Made by a program: the position numbers and the translations under genes. A DNA stretch of 64,000 bases from DASZBX01 sp035943635. Its GTDB lineage: Bacteria > Actinomycetota > Actinomycetes > Streptomycetales > Catenulisporaceae. Location of the stretch: NCBI GenBank assembly GCA_035943635.1, contig DASZBX010000017.1, positions 1 to 64,000 on the forward strand, given 5' to 3'. The stretch's first letter is position 1, and the number at the start of each line of letters is the position of its first letter. Below are positions 26,573 through 35,394 of this stretch, piece after piece. The notes beneath the pieces are model-generated. The model saw only the letters and a program-made list of their open reading frames with translations, was not told where the DNA came from and made no database searches.

Positions 26573-27472
26573 TCAGGATGTCGGCGGGATGGCGCCGTTC
26601 TTGGCCACCGGGACCGCGAGTTGCAGCGGGCCGGAGATCGTGGTCGACTCGGTCGGCAGGCCGGTGAGCAGCGGGTTGATGTGGTTGAGGGTGAGCGGGA
26701 CCGTCGGGACGGATCCGCTCACCGTCAGGGTGAACTTCTCCAGGTCCACCCATCGCACGATGTTCAGGACGCTGGCCGGGATGGCCTGGTTGTCCTTCTG
26801 CACCGGTACGCACAGTTGCACGCCGTTGAGCATCGTCACCTTCTGCGCCGGGAGGCCGGCGAGCACCGGGTCGAGTTGCGTGAGGGTCACCGGGAAGCCC
26901 ACGGTCGAGGTCTGGATCGCATAGCACTTGAGGTCTATGTACTTGACCAGGGCGAGTACCGCGGCGGGCGGCATCTGGCCGTTCTTGATGATCGGCACGC
27001 ACAGTTGCTGCGGCACGGTCATCACGACCTTCTGCGCCGGGATCCCGGAGAGCACCGGGTTGAGCTGCGTGAGGGTCACCGGGAAGTTCACATTGATCCC
27101 GGTGATCGCGTAGCACGACAGGTCCGTGAACTGGATGAAGGCCAGTACCGCGGACGGCGGGATGACGCTGTTCTTCGCCACGGGCGAGCATTCCTGCTGG
27201 CGGGTGCCCATCGTGACGTTCTCGTCCGGCAGGCCGGCGAGGACGGGGTTGAGGTGGTGGGTGAGGATCGGCGCGAACGCCGGGGTGTACGGGGTGGTCT
27301 GCCAGCATTCGAGGTCCAGGTTGGACACGAAGGACAGCGGTCCGGGCAGCGCCTGGGCGTACGAGTTCGCGCCCAGGCCGACGACCATCGCGGCTGCCGC
27401 GACGAGCACGGCCGCTACGGATGCCAGTCTCCGGTGGAGACGGCGTTTGAGCAGCGCTCTTGCGTTCATCAA
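26573..27472 (-). CDS. Secreted protein of four imperfect ~60-residue repeats
   Basis: 299 residues. A basic N-terminus and hydrophobic stretch (VAAVLVAAAAMVVGLGA) ending at AQA form a signal peptide. Four repeats of about 60-65 residues follow, each with the pattern of one aromatic/Cys strand (DLxCY), F-VTL-LNPVLxGLP, VTM or VVM, and LCVPVxKN. Each of the first three has two cysteines, probably one disulfide per repeat; the fourth has lost both (DLEKFTL; LQLAVPVAKN). It stands alone with an AT-rich upstream region. Function is unknown; a wall- or matrix-associated structural role is a guess. Confidence 0.7.
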   Translation of the reverse strand: MMNARALLKRRLHRRLASVAAVLVAAAAMVVGLGANSYAQALPGPLSFVSNLDLECWQTTPYTPAFAPILTHHLNPVLAGLPDENVTMGTRQQECSPVAKNSVIPPSAVLAFIQFTDLSCYAITGINVNFPVTLTQLNPVLSGIPAQKVVMTVPQQLCVPIIKNGQMPPAAVLALVKYIDLKCYAIQTSTVGFPVTLTQLDPVLAGLPAQKVTMLNGVQLCVPVQKDNQAIPASVLNIVRWVDLEKFTLTVSGSVPTVPLTLNHINPLLTGLPTESTTISGPLQLAVPVAKNGAIPPTS

Positions 27473-27776
27473 GACCCTTCCGGGTGAGTGGGATGAGTGC
27501 GACGGCGCCGTCGAGTCGTATGGTAAATCCCCTTTGGGGCCGCGTAAAGTATTTCGTACCGTACTTTCTACAATTCAGTCTATTCATCCATATCCGCAAT
27601 TGAATCATCACCTGTGACCGTATTGCGCTGGTAGGCGCAGCCACCCGTCGACCCTGAATTCGCGCCCCCAGTCCGGTTACTCATGAGGCCCGAGAGCCCG
27701 GGCGTCGGACAGCATCTGAGCCACCGCATCCAGGCGGTCAACTGCGGGTCGTGTCCGGCGCCCTATCAAGGCCTCG
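27473..27776. promoter_or_regulatory. AT-rich promoter region of the repeat-protein gene
   Basis: The segment 27515-27610 is AT-rich and contains AAAGTA and TACTTT arms around TTTCGTACCG (about 27547-27568), a possible operator. It lies just upstream of the reverse-strand start at 27472. No lanthipeptide precursor-like small frame was found between it and the lanthionine synthetase stop at 27777. Confidence 0.4.
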
Positions 27777-30103
27777 CTACTGCGCGAGCTCGCGCACAAC
27801 TCTCGGCGCGCGGCACAGGCTGCTGCGCTGCCCGGCCCAGAGCGGGATGGTCTCGGGTCCGCCGCGAAGGGCGAGTCGGCGGAAGAAGCCGAGGATCCCG
27901 GCGGTGCCGGCGGCCCAGGACGCGGCGCGGGTGTCGTGGGACGACGCGACCAGGCGGGGGTGTTCGGGCGGACCGGCGCCGCGGGCCAGGATGTGGTCGG
28001 CGACCTGCCCGGAGGCCTGCCAGTAGCGCTCGTCGTCTTCCTGCACGGCCAGATCGATCAGCAGACTGCCGACACCGGCGGCGCCGCAGCACTGCCCGAG
28101 GTTCGACATCCACGGCAGCAGCGAGAGCGCGGCGTCGGCGGCGTCCGAGGCGAGCGCGGCGAGGGCCGGCGCGTGCAGGACGGCGGATCCGTGGAGCAGG
28201 GTCCTGCCGATACCGGCCAAGCCCTGGCACCACGAAGCGGCGAGCGGATGGGCCGACGGGCTTCGGGCGGCGTGGGTGAGCGTCCGGGCGCGTACGGCCA
28301 ACTCCCCGCAGCGGCGTTCAGCGGTCTCCAGGTCGGAGCCTGCTCCGGAGTGTTCGGCGAGGGCGATGAAGAATTCGACGATGCCGGCCAACCCGTGCGC
28401 GGCGCCGGCGCTCGGCTCCACGGCCTTGTGCGCGCCGCCGCCCCCGCCGACGGCTTCCGGGATATGGCGGCCTGCGAGTAGATGGGCGCAGCGGCGAGCC
28501 GCGGCCAGATGGGCCGGGTCGCCGCCGGTGCGAAGGAGGCTCAGGTGGCCGAGGCCGACGCCCGCAGCGCCGCCGATCACATCCGTGCTCGGCGGATACC
28601 GGTCCGGTGTGTCGTCGAAGTACCCGCGGTCGGTCTCCCCGCGGTCGATCTCGATGCCGCACGAGCGCGCCTCGCTCAGAAAGACGCTGATACCCATGCT
28701 GCCGTTGAAGAGCCCCGGTGGCAGCCGCTTCTCCCCGGCGAACCGGGCGATGTGGCAGGCCAGGTCGCTCACGAGTCCGCGGACCGGCTCCAGCTCGCCG
28801 TGGCGGAGGAGTTCGAGACCGATTCCGGCCGCGCCGCTGTGCATCGCGAGGTCGCGGGGCGCGGTGTACGAAGACGGGGACTCCAGGATCCGCGCCGTCT
28901 CGTGGAGGAGGTCCGATCGCAGGTTGGCCACGATCTGTGCTGCGAGGTCGCAGGTGACGCGCACCGGTGCGGGCAGCCTTCCGGCGCCCTGTCCCCGCGC
29001 CGGCCGTGTGTCCTGCGGCTCCCCCAGGAGCCGCGCGATCTCACACCAGATCCCGGCCGGGCTCGCCCCGGCCCTCGCGTGGACGGCTCGCAGTGCCTGG
29101 GTGCGGGCCGTGTCCGCCTCGTCCGGGTCCAAGGTGACCGGGTCGAGACCGGTGGCCGCGAACAACAACGTCATGCCGAGCGCGTACAGATCATCGTCCT
29201 CGCACGGCTCCTGGCCTTGGAACTGGCGGGCCGGGGCGTATCCGGGCGTGCCTCCCGGCAGGTGTGTCCCGCGGTAGGCGGAGAGGCCGAAGTCCAACAC
29301 GGTGACCTCCTCGCCGTCGACGACCACGTTGTTCGGCGACAGATCCCGCATGATCACGCCGCGTTCGTGGATCTCGCGCAGGGTCGAGGCGAGCTTGGCG
29401 GCGAGCGGGTCCAGGCCGCGGGGGCCGGTCCCGGGTGGGCGGGGGCCGTTCTCCAGGACATCGCGCGCCAGCGAGGCGCCGCCGCGGTCCTGCGTCACGA
29501 GGAACTCGTCGTCGCCCTGGCGGAAGTGGTCGACGAAGCGCGGCACCCCGGGCACGCCGGCCAGTGCGTTCAGGACCCGGCGCTCATTGCGCAGCCGCAT
29601 CCGCGCGTCGACGTCGCCTCGCTCGGCGACGAACGCGCGGCCCTGTTTGACGACGACGGCGCTGCCGTCGGTCTGGTCGATCGCCCGGTAGACGTTGCCT
29701 TGGGCGGCCTCACGGATCCCGCTCACGGCGCGGTAGCGCTTGCCGAGCAGAAGAGCGGCGGAGGGATCCGTGTCGTCCGGGCCGGCGGACGAGTCCAGGC
29801 CCGTGAACGGGTCGCGGATCCATGATGGCTGCCGGTAGCGCAGTGTCGCGTCGGCCTCGAAGCGCTCGCCGCCGGGGCCCGACAATGCGGTCAGAGCGCG
29901 CCCGTGCTCGTCGAAGACGGGCTCGGTCCTGGTGAAGGGACCGTACCGGTAGTAGACGGGAGCCGATCGGGAGACCCGGCGATCACTGAGCACCCGCGGT
30001 CCCTGGTGTCCGCGCAGCGCCTGCGCCAGCTCGAGCCCCAGTTCCCGGACCCGGCCCTGCTGCGGATACGCCGTGACGATCTTGCCCACGCTCGACAGGG
30101 TTG
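27777..30103 (-). pseudogene. Class III/IV lanthionine synthetase, N-terminally truncated
   Basis: The retained part (about 775 residues) starts inside the lyase domain at SSVGKIVTAYP, the segment that in intact LanKC/LanL enzymes follows about 100 residues of N-terminal sequence. The rest is complete: VYYRYGPF, a kinase domain (GIREAAQGNVYRA, VVVKQGRAF, HERGVIMRDLSPNNVVV, VLDFGLSAY) and a LanC-like cyclase (GLFNGSMGISVFL, SWCQGLAGIG, GQCCGAAGVG). Intact enzymes phosphorylate and eliminate Ser/Thr of a precursor peptide and form lanthionine or labionin rings. The 5' end is fused to the lectin tail of a GH26-like gene, with no start codon in context and no precursor gene nearby. It is most likely inactive. 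Confidence 0.72.
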
Positions 30104-31142
30104 TAGTCCGCGGTCGAAGCCCCCTGGTCGTCCAGGCACAGGCCCTCATATCCGACGATCGGGCCGCCGCTGCCGGTCGGGGGCGGATCGACGCCGCCGC
30201 CCTGGCAGTCGCTCGCGAGTGCCTGGTCCAGTTCACTCCACTGGGCATCCGTCATCGCCGGGGTGCCGTCTTCGAACTCCAGGAGCCCGTCGCCGCCGTC
30301 GGAGCACAGGTCGGAGACGAATCCGGCGATGCTCTGGTATCCGCTGCCGTCCAGCGGGGCCAGGTCGGTCTCCGCGAGGAAGATCGGCAGGCTGGTCTCG
30401 GCGTGGATCTCGTCGAACACCGGGCCGAAGAGGGCGGAGAAGCTGGTGAACGGGCCCCACTGGGTGTTCGGGTACCCGTCGACGCCGACCATGTCGACCT
30501 CGGACGGGCCGGGCCAGTAGGGGGTCGGGTTCTGGTTCGGGCCGCCGGTGTCCGCGCCCGGGGCCCACATGAACGAGGCCAGTCCCCCGTCGCGTCGACG
30601 TCGGACCTGACGGTGTCCCAAGCCTTGATCCACTGTGCGGGGGTGGTGCCCTCGCAGTCGCCGGTAGCCCAGGGGTACTGGCCGGAGATGTTGAACTCGT
30701 GCGCGAAGGTGACGATGACCGGGTGTCCGAACGCTGCGATGGCCGAGCCGAACGCCTTCAGGTAGGTGCTGATCGCCGAGCCGTTCGCGCCGATCGTGGT
30801 CATGGACGGGAAGGCGCCGGAGTAGGAGCAGCCGCCCGCCCCCTGCCAGGGCTCGATTTCGAGGAGGGGCGTGGCGCCGGCGGCCTCGGCCTGGTCGGCG
30901 AACGTGGTCGGAAAGCTCGCCGCCCAGTACAGGTACATGTTGGCGACGTTCGGAGTCTGCCCCGGCTTGGTGAAGTAGTCGCCGGGGCTCTCCTCGCTGA
31001 ACCAGGTCCCCAGCGTCGTGGCCGGCGCAGCGGCCTGGGCTTGGGCGTGGCCGGTGGGGAAGCCGACGACCAGCCACACCGCGGCCAGTGCGGCGGCGAG
31101 GACGGCGCAGAATCTGTCGGCGCGCGGTCGTGCTTGGTGCAT
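30104..31142 (-). pseudogene. Secreted GH26-like hydrolase with lectin tail, frameshifted and truncated
   Basis: ATG 31142 follows GGAGGGAG. A signal peptide (VLAAALAAVWLVVGF ... AQA) leads into a GH26-like barrel: GTWFSEESPGDYF, YLYWAASFP, the acid/base region VTFAHEFNISG and the nucleophile region FLAETDLAP. A run of five C (30584-30588; G on the coding strand) carries a one-base deletion relative to the closely similar domain at 33570-34400: sense continues as GGLASFMWAPGADTG in the next frame. After the catalytic domain a ricin-type lectin begins (GPIVGYEGLCLDDQG) but breaks at about 30104, where the lanthionine synthetase sequence starts. Confidence 0.75.
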
Positions 31143-31190
31143 GCGTGCGATCTCCCTCCTGGTGATGAAGGTTCCTTACTTGTCGCGGTG

Positions 31191-31685
31191 TCAGCAGCGC
31201 TTCCATCCAGCCGTCCAGGGCCAGGTACGGCAGTACCGGTTGCCGTCGGTGCCGATGGTGTCGATGGTGAACGGGTTGTTGCTGAACTCCCCGACCCCGT
31301 TCCCGGTCGCGTGCAATGCCTGTCCGCCCAGACTGTGCCAGCCGTTGCTTCCCGGCCAGGCGTGCCAGATCGACCAGTCCAGGCCGATGACGAAAGCCTC
31401 GTCATTCCCGGCGTTCGGGTTGTAGTCCTCGAACCCGAAGGTGCCGCAGATCGTCTGGCCGCCGTACCCGAACTCGGACACCGCGCAAGTCGAGAAGTCC
31501 GGCGAGACGGACAGGCTGGTGAACGCGCCGACAGCGGAAGGGACGATCCGCGAGCCGGCGGCGATGGTCTGCGACTGCGGGCTGCCGGCTGCGGCGTTCC
31601 GCGTGGCGGCCGATGCCGGGGCGGCGAGCGCACCGAGGGCGAGGGCGGCCGCGGCGGCGGCCGCAGCCCTTCGTGGGTTGATCAT
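31191..31685 (-). CDS. Small secreted protein with PLL-like lectin repeat
   Basis: 164 residues from ATG 31685, with AGGAGGA 4 nt upstream. An Ala-rich signal peptide ends near ASA. The mature protein has a middle with FSTCAVSEFGYGGQTICGTF and a C-terminal DWSIWHAWPGSNGWHSLGGQ motif, which resembles one blade of PLL-type fucose-binding or sialidase-like propellers. Cysteines are near the end (NRYCRTWPW, WKRC). One blade is too few for a propeller, so it may oligomerise or be a remnant of a longer protein. It is 48 nt upstream of, and co-oriented with, the GH26-like relic, so they probably formed one transcript. Confidence 0.62.
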   Translation of the reverse strand: MINPRRAAAAAAAALALGALAAPASAATRNAAAGSPQSQTIAAGSRIVPSAVGAFTSLSVSPDFSTCAVSEFGYGGQTICGTFGFEDYNPNAGNDEAFVIGLDWSIWHAWPGSNGWHSLGGQALHATGNGVGEFSNNPFTIDTIGTDGNRYCRTWPWTAGWKRC

Positions 31686-31847
31686 GAGTCCTCCTGTGTT
31701 GTACGAGTTTTCTGTGGTTGCACGGACGGGGCGTTGCCACCGTGCCCGGCGAGGCGTGGGGTTCCCGTTCGGTGGTGCGCCGGGTTCGGCGCGCCGTCCA
31801 TGGCCCTCAGCGTCCGCCGCCGAACGGCCCGGGACCATGTCGTCTGG

Positions 31848-31959
31848 CCGGAAAGGTGACCGGCATATTCGGGCTCCGGAGGGCTTGTAAGTTCCAGTTG
31901 GGGCCGCTCGACCGGAAGAGTGACCGGCACAAACGGGTTTCGGCGGGCTTGTCAGGTCC
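31848..31959. promoter_or_regulatory. Pair of ~45-bp imperfect direct repeats in the divergent promoter region
   Basis: Copies at about 31848-31895 and 31912-31959 share CCGGAA, GTGACCGGCA, CGGG and GGGCTTGT in order with a 64-bp period. They occupy the 331-bp space between divergent starts at 31685 and 32017. They may be binding sites for a regulator of both sides; the helix-turn-helix protein encoded at 32017 is an obvious candidate. Nothing else was seen in the gap. Confidence 0.55.
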
Positions 31960-32016
31960 GGCCGGGCTGAGCAGAATCGCTATTCAGAGTGCTGACGCGA
32001 TGCTGAGGGGGTCTGG

Positions 32017-34431
32017 ATGGACGAGGCGCAGGCTGCGGGGGCATGGGTCAGAACCCAGCGGCTGGCCGCGGGGATGACGCAGGAGGAGTTGGCGGACAGG
32101 TCCGGGCTGAGCGTGCGGGCGATCAGCAACCTGGAGCGCGGCCGCACCGCCCGGCCGCATCCTCGGTCCCTGGAGGTGCTGGCGGTCGCGTTGGGACTGG
32201 CGGAAGCCGCCGGTAGTGCGTGGGCGGCCCGGCTGCGCGCCGACCAGTCCCGCAACTCCTCCTCGCCAGCGCCGCGGCGCCCGCCGCCGGCGGGCGAACG
32301 GTCCTTGCCGCCGCCTGCCGTGCTCGCCGCAGCCGACTCCGGCCAGCCCGACGACGGCCGGCCGGCCGGACCCGGGGCGGCCTCGGCGTCGTCCGAGCAG
32401 CTTGAACACCCCGAACCAACTGAGCAGCCGGCCCGCGCGGGTGCCGATCCGGCGTGGAGGCCGCCGGCGGGCGTGGCGCTCGCGCCGCTGGCACCGGGCG
32501 ATCCGTCCCGGGTCGGCTCCTTCCGGCTGCTCTCGCGGCTCGGCGGCGGGGCGATGGGCGAGGTGTTCCTGGCCGCGGGCCGCGCCGGGCGGCCGGTGGC
32601 GGTCAAGCGGGTGCGCCCCGAGTACGCGCGCGACATCGTGTTCCGCGCCCGGTTCGCCAAGGAGGTGGCCGCGGTGCGGGCCGTGACCGGCGGCCACACC
32701 CCCGCGCTGATCGACGCGGACACCGAGGCCGGGCGCCCGTGGATCGCCACCGCGTACGTCCCGGGCCCTTCGCTGGCGCAGGCGGTGGACCTGGACGGCC
32801 CGTTGCCCGAGCCGCTGGTACTCGCCCTGGGCGGGGCGATCGCCGAGGCCCTGTCGGTGATCCACGCCGCGGGGATCGTGCACCGGGACCTGAAGCCCTC
32901 GAACATCCTGCTGGACCGCGACGGGCCGAAGGCCATCGACTTCGGGATCTCCCGCGCACTGGACGGCACAGCCCTCACCAACACCGGGATGCGGGTGGGC
33001 ACCGCCGGATACACCGCCCCGGAACTGGCCGCGCACAGGCAGACGCTGCCGGCCGGGGACGTGTTCGCGCTCGGCTGCGTGCTGGCCTACGCCGCCACCG
33101 GCGTCACCGCGTTCGGCCAGGGCCCGGACGCCCAGGTGCTCTACCGGATCGTGCACGAGCGGCCCGACCCGCGGGCCCTGGCATGCCGAGACGAGACCCT
33201 GCGGGCCCTGATCGAGGCCTGCCTGACCAAGGACCCCGACGCCCGCCCCACCCCGCAAGCCGTCATCCAGGCCTGCCGCGCCGCGCCCGCCCCGAAGGAG
33301 TCCTGGCTGCCGGCCCCGCTGGCCGCGCGGGCCGCCGCGTTAAGCAGCCAGGCCGCGCAGCAGATAGCCCGGGCAGCGCGCCGACGCACCACCCGGCGTG
33401 TGCAGATCGGCCTGGCTCCGCTGCTGCTCGTCTGCGCGATCCTCGCCCTCGTCCTGCCCAAGCCCACCGCCGCCAGATCCCCCGGCGCCGGCCCGCACCC
33501 GCTCGGCCCGAGCAGCCCTGCCAGCCTGTCCACCGGTCACGCCCCGGCCCGGTGGGTGCCCCCGGCTACCATGCTGGGGATCTGGACCGGCACAGAGGGC
33601 GTCGGCGGCTATTCCACCGTCGCGGGGCAGCACCCGAACGTCGCCAACATCTACCTTTTCTGGGGAAACAGCTTCCCCGCCGCGTTCGCCGGCCAGGCGC
33701 AGACCGCCGCCGCGACCCCCTTCGTGGAGCTCGAGCCCTGGCAGGGAGTCTCGCAGGGACTGCCCGGGGACTGCACCTACGGCCCCGACTTCCCGGCCAT
33801 GACCACGATCGGCGCGAACGGCCCGGCGATCCGCTCCTACCTGAAGGCCTTCGGCTCGCAGATCGCCTCCTTCGGGCACCCGGTCATGATCACCTTCGCC
33901 CACGAATTCAACTTCTCCGGACTGTATCCCTGGGCTCAGGGCGACTGCGAAGGCACCAGCCCGGCGCAGTGGATCACGGCATGGGACACCGTGAGATCCG
34001 ACATCGACTCCACCGCCGGCGGCCTGGCTTCCTTCCTCTGGAACCCGGGCGCAGACACCGGCGGCACGACCATCGACCCCACCCATTACTGGCCCGGCAC
34101 AACCCAGGTCGACATGGTCGGCGTCGACGGCGCCCCTGATACCCGGTGGGGATCGCAGTTCGGCACCTTCTCCGGCGTCTTCGGCCCCGTGTTCCAGGAG
34201 ATCCACGCCCCGACCCGGCTACCGATCTTCATCGCCGAGGCCGGCCTGGCCCCGCTGGACGGACCCGGATACCAATCCATCCCCGACTTCATCTCCGCCC
34301 TGTGCTCCGACGGCGGCGACGGCGTCCTGCAGTTCCAGGACGGCAACCCGGCCCTGTCCGCCACGCAGTGGAGCGAACTGGACGACGCCCTGGCCGGCGA
34401 CTGCGGTACCAGCACCGCGAAAGGCGGCTGA
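32017..34431 (+). CDS. HTH - Ser/Thr kinase - membrane span - extracellular GH26-like domain fusion
   Basis: 804 residues in one uninterrupted frame. Residues 8-65 form an XRE helix-turn-helix (AGMTQEELADRSGLSVRAIS, NLERG). A Pro/Ala linker follows to about 160. The kinase covers about 166-430: glycine loop RLGGGAMGEVF, Lys197 in VAVKRV, HRDLKPSN with Asp291, DFGIS with Asp308, and GYTAPEL. One membrane span lies at about 462-481. Residues 518-795 are a GH26-like barrel with Glu630 in ITFAHEFNFSG (acid/base position) and Glu741 in FIAEAGLAP (nucleophile position). The outer domain closely matches the secreted protein encoded divergently. A receptor that reads extracellular beta-glycan and signals to an inner kinase/DNA-binding half is inferred. 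Confidence 0.82.
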   Translation: MDEAQAAGAWVRTQRLAAGMTQEELADRSGLSVRAISNLERGRTARPHPRSLEVLAVALGLAEAAGSAWAARLRADQSRNSSSPAPRRPPPAGERSLPPPAVLAAADSGQPDDGRPAGPGAASASSEQLEHPEPTEQPARAGADPAWRPPAGVALAPLAPGDPSRVGSFRLLSRLGGGAMGEVFLAAGRAGRPVAVKRVRPEYARDIVFRARFAKEVAAVRAVTGGHTPALIDADTEAGRPWIATAYVPGPSLAQAVDLDGPLPEPLVLALGGAIAEALSVIHAAGIVHRDLKPSNILLDRDGPKAIDFGISRALDGTALTNTGMRVGTAGYTAPELAAHRQTLPAGDVFALGCVLAYAATGVTAFGQGPDAQVLYRIVHERPDPRALACRDETLRALIEACLTKDPDARPTPQAVIQACRAAPAPKESWLPAPLAARAAALSSQAAQQIARAARRRTTRRVQIGLAPLLLVCAILALVLPKPTAARSPGAGPHPLGPSSPASLSTGHAPARWVPPATMLGIWTGTEGVGGYSTVAGQHPNVANIYLFWGNSFPAAFAGQAQTAAATPFVELEPWQGVSQGLPGDCTYGPDFPAMTTIGANGPAIRSYLKAFGSQIASFGHPVMITFAHEFNFSGLYPWAQGDCEGTSPAQWITAWDTVRSDIDSTAGGLASFLWNPGADTGGTTIDPTHYWPGTTQVDMVGVDGAPDTRWGSQFGTFSGVFGPVFQEIHAPTRLPIFIAEAGLAPLDGPGYQSIPDFISALCSDGGDGVLQFQDGNPALSATQWSELDDALAGDCGTSTAKGG

Positions 34432-34534
34432 CCGGCTCGCACGGTTGCCGGAATAGCCCCGGCATAAGCACTGTTACTCGCTTCTACGGGGGCTGCTTCG
34501 TGCTTCCGGATCAGAATGGCGAGAAAGGCTCTTC

Positions 34535-35383
34535 ATGGATCTGGGTGTGTTCGGCCTGAATGCCAAGGCGACGCTGGGGCCGGCTGAGACGGGGCGGTTG
34601 GCCCGGCGGGCGGAGGAGCTGGGATACCGCTCGTGGTGGGCGGGCGAGCATGTGGTGCTGCCGAGTCCGCGGGTGCCCGAGTCTCCGATGGAGGCGCATG
34701 ATCCGATCCTGGATCCGCTGGTGCACCTGTCCTACCTGGCCGCGCTGACCGAGCGGTTGGAGCTGGGCACCGGGATCCTGGTCCTGCCGCAGCGCAATCC
34801 GCTGGTGCTGGCGAAACAGGCGGCCAGCCTGGACGTATTGTCCGGAGGGCGGCTGCTGCTCGGTGTCGCGCCGGGCTATCTGGAGCCGGAGCTCGCGGCG
34901 TTCGGGGTGACGTTGGCCGAGCGGCGCGGCCGGACCGACGAGTACCTGGACGCGATGCGGCAGTTGTGGAACGAGTCCGCGCCGGAGTTCCACGGCAAGT
35001 ACGTGGACTTCGCCCAGGTGGACGCCCACCCGCGCCCGGTCAGGCCGGGCGGGCCGCGGGTCGTGATCGGCGGCCACAGTCCGGCCGCCTACCGGCGGGC
35101 GGTGGCCAAGGGGCACGGCTGGATCGGCAACGGCAGCAGCCCGGCCGCCCTGCAGGCGCACCTGGACGGCTTGGCGAAGGCGGCGCGCGAGGTGGAACGT
35201 CCGGCCTGGCTGGGGCGGCTGGAGATCACCTTCATGCAGTTCAACCCGGTCGAGCTGCCGGCCGACCATGCGCTGCGCTACGCGGAGCTCGGCGTGGACC
35301 GGCTGCTGGTGTATCCCCTGCCGTTGGAGGATCCGGCCGAGGTGGAGGCGTTCTTGGAGCGGCAGGCCGCGATCGTCCGCTGA
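34535..35383 (+). CDS. LLM-class F420-dependent oxidoreductase
   Basis: 282 residues, a luciferase-like TIM barrel. LARRAEELGYRSWWAGEHVV, LGTGILVLPQRNPLVLAKQA and LDVLSGGRLLLGVAPGYL are diagnostic, and LRYAELGVDRLLVYPLPLED ends the barrel. Members of this group in actinobacteria mostly use F420 or FMN; the substrate is unknown. ATG 34535 has GAGAAAGG upstream. The gene converges with the truncated ROK gene, whose stop is 12 nt away. Confidence 0.82.
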   Translation: MDLGVFGLNAKATLGPAETGRLARRAEELGYRSWWAGEHVVLPSPRVPESPMEAHDPILDPLVHLSYLAALTERLELGTGILVLPQRNPLVLAKQAASLDVLSGGRLLLGVAPGYLEPELAAFGVTLAERRGRTDEYLDAMRQLWNESAPEFHGKYVDFAQVDAHPRPVRPGGPRVVIGGHSPAAYRRAVAKGHGWIGNGSSPAALQAHLDGLAKAAREVERPAWLGRLEITFMQFNPVELPADHALRYAELGVDRLLVYPLPLEDPAEVEAFLERQAAIVR

Positions 35384-35394
35384 GCGGAGGGCGG

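Noticed and set aside
27473..27776. Lanthipeptide precursor gene near the synthetase
   Set aside because: No short frame with a leader and a Ser/Thr/Cys-rich core was found on either strand.
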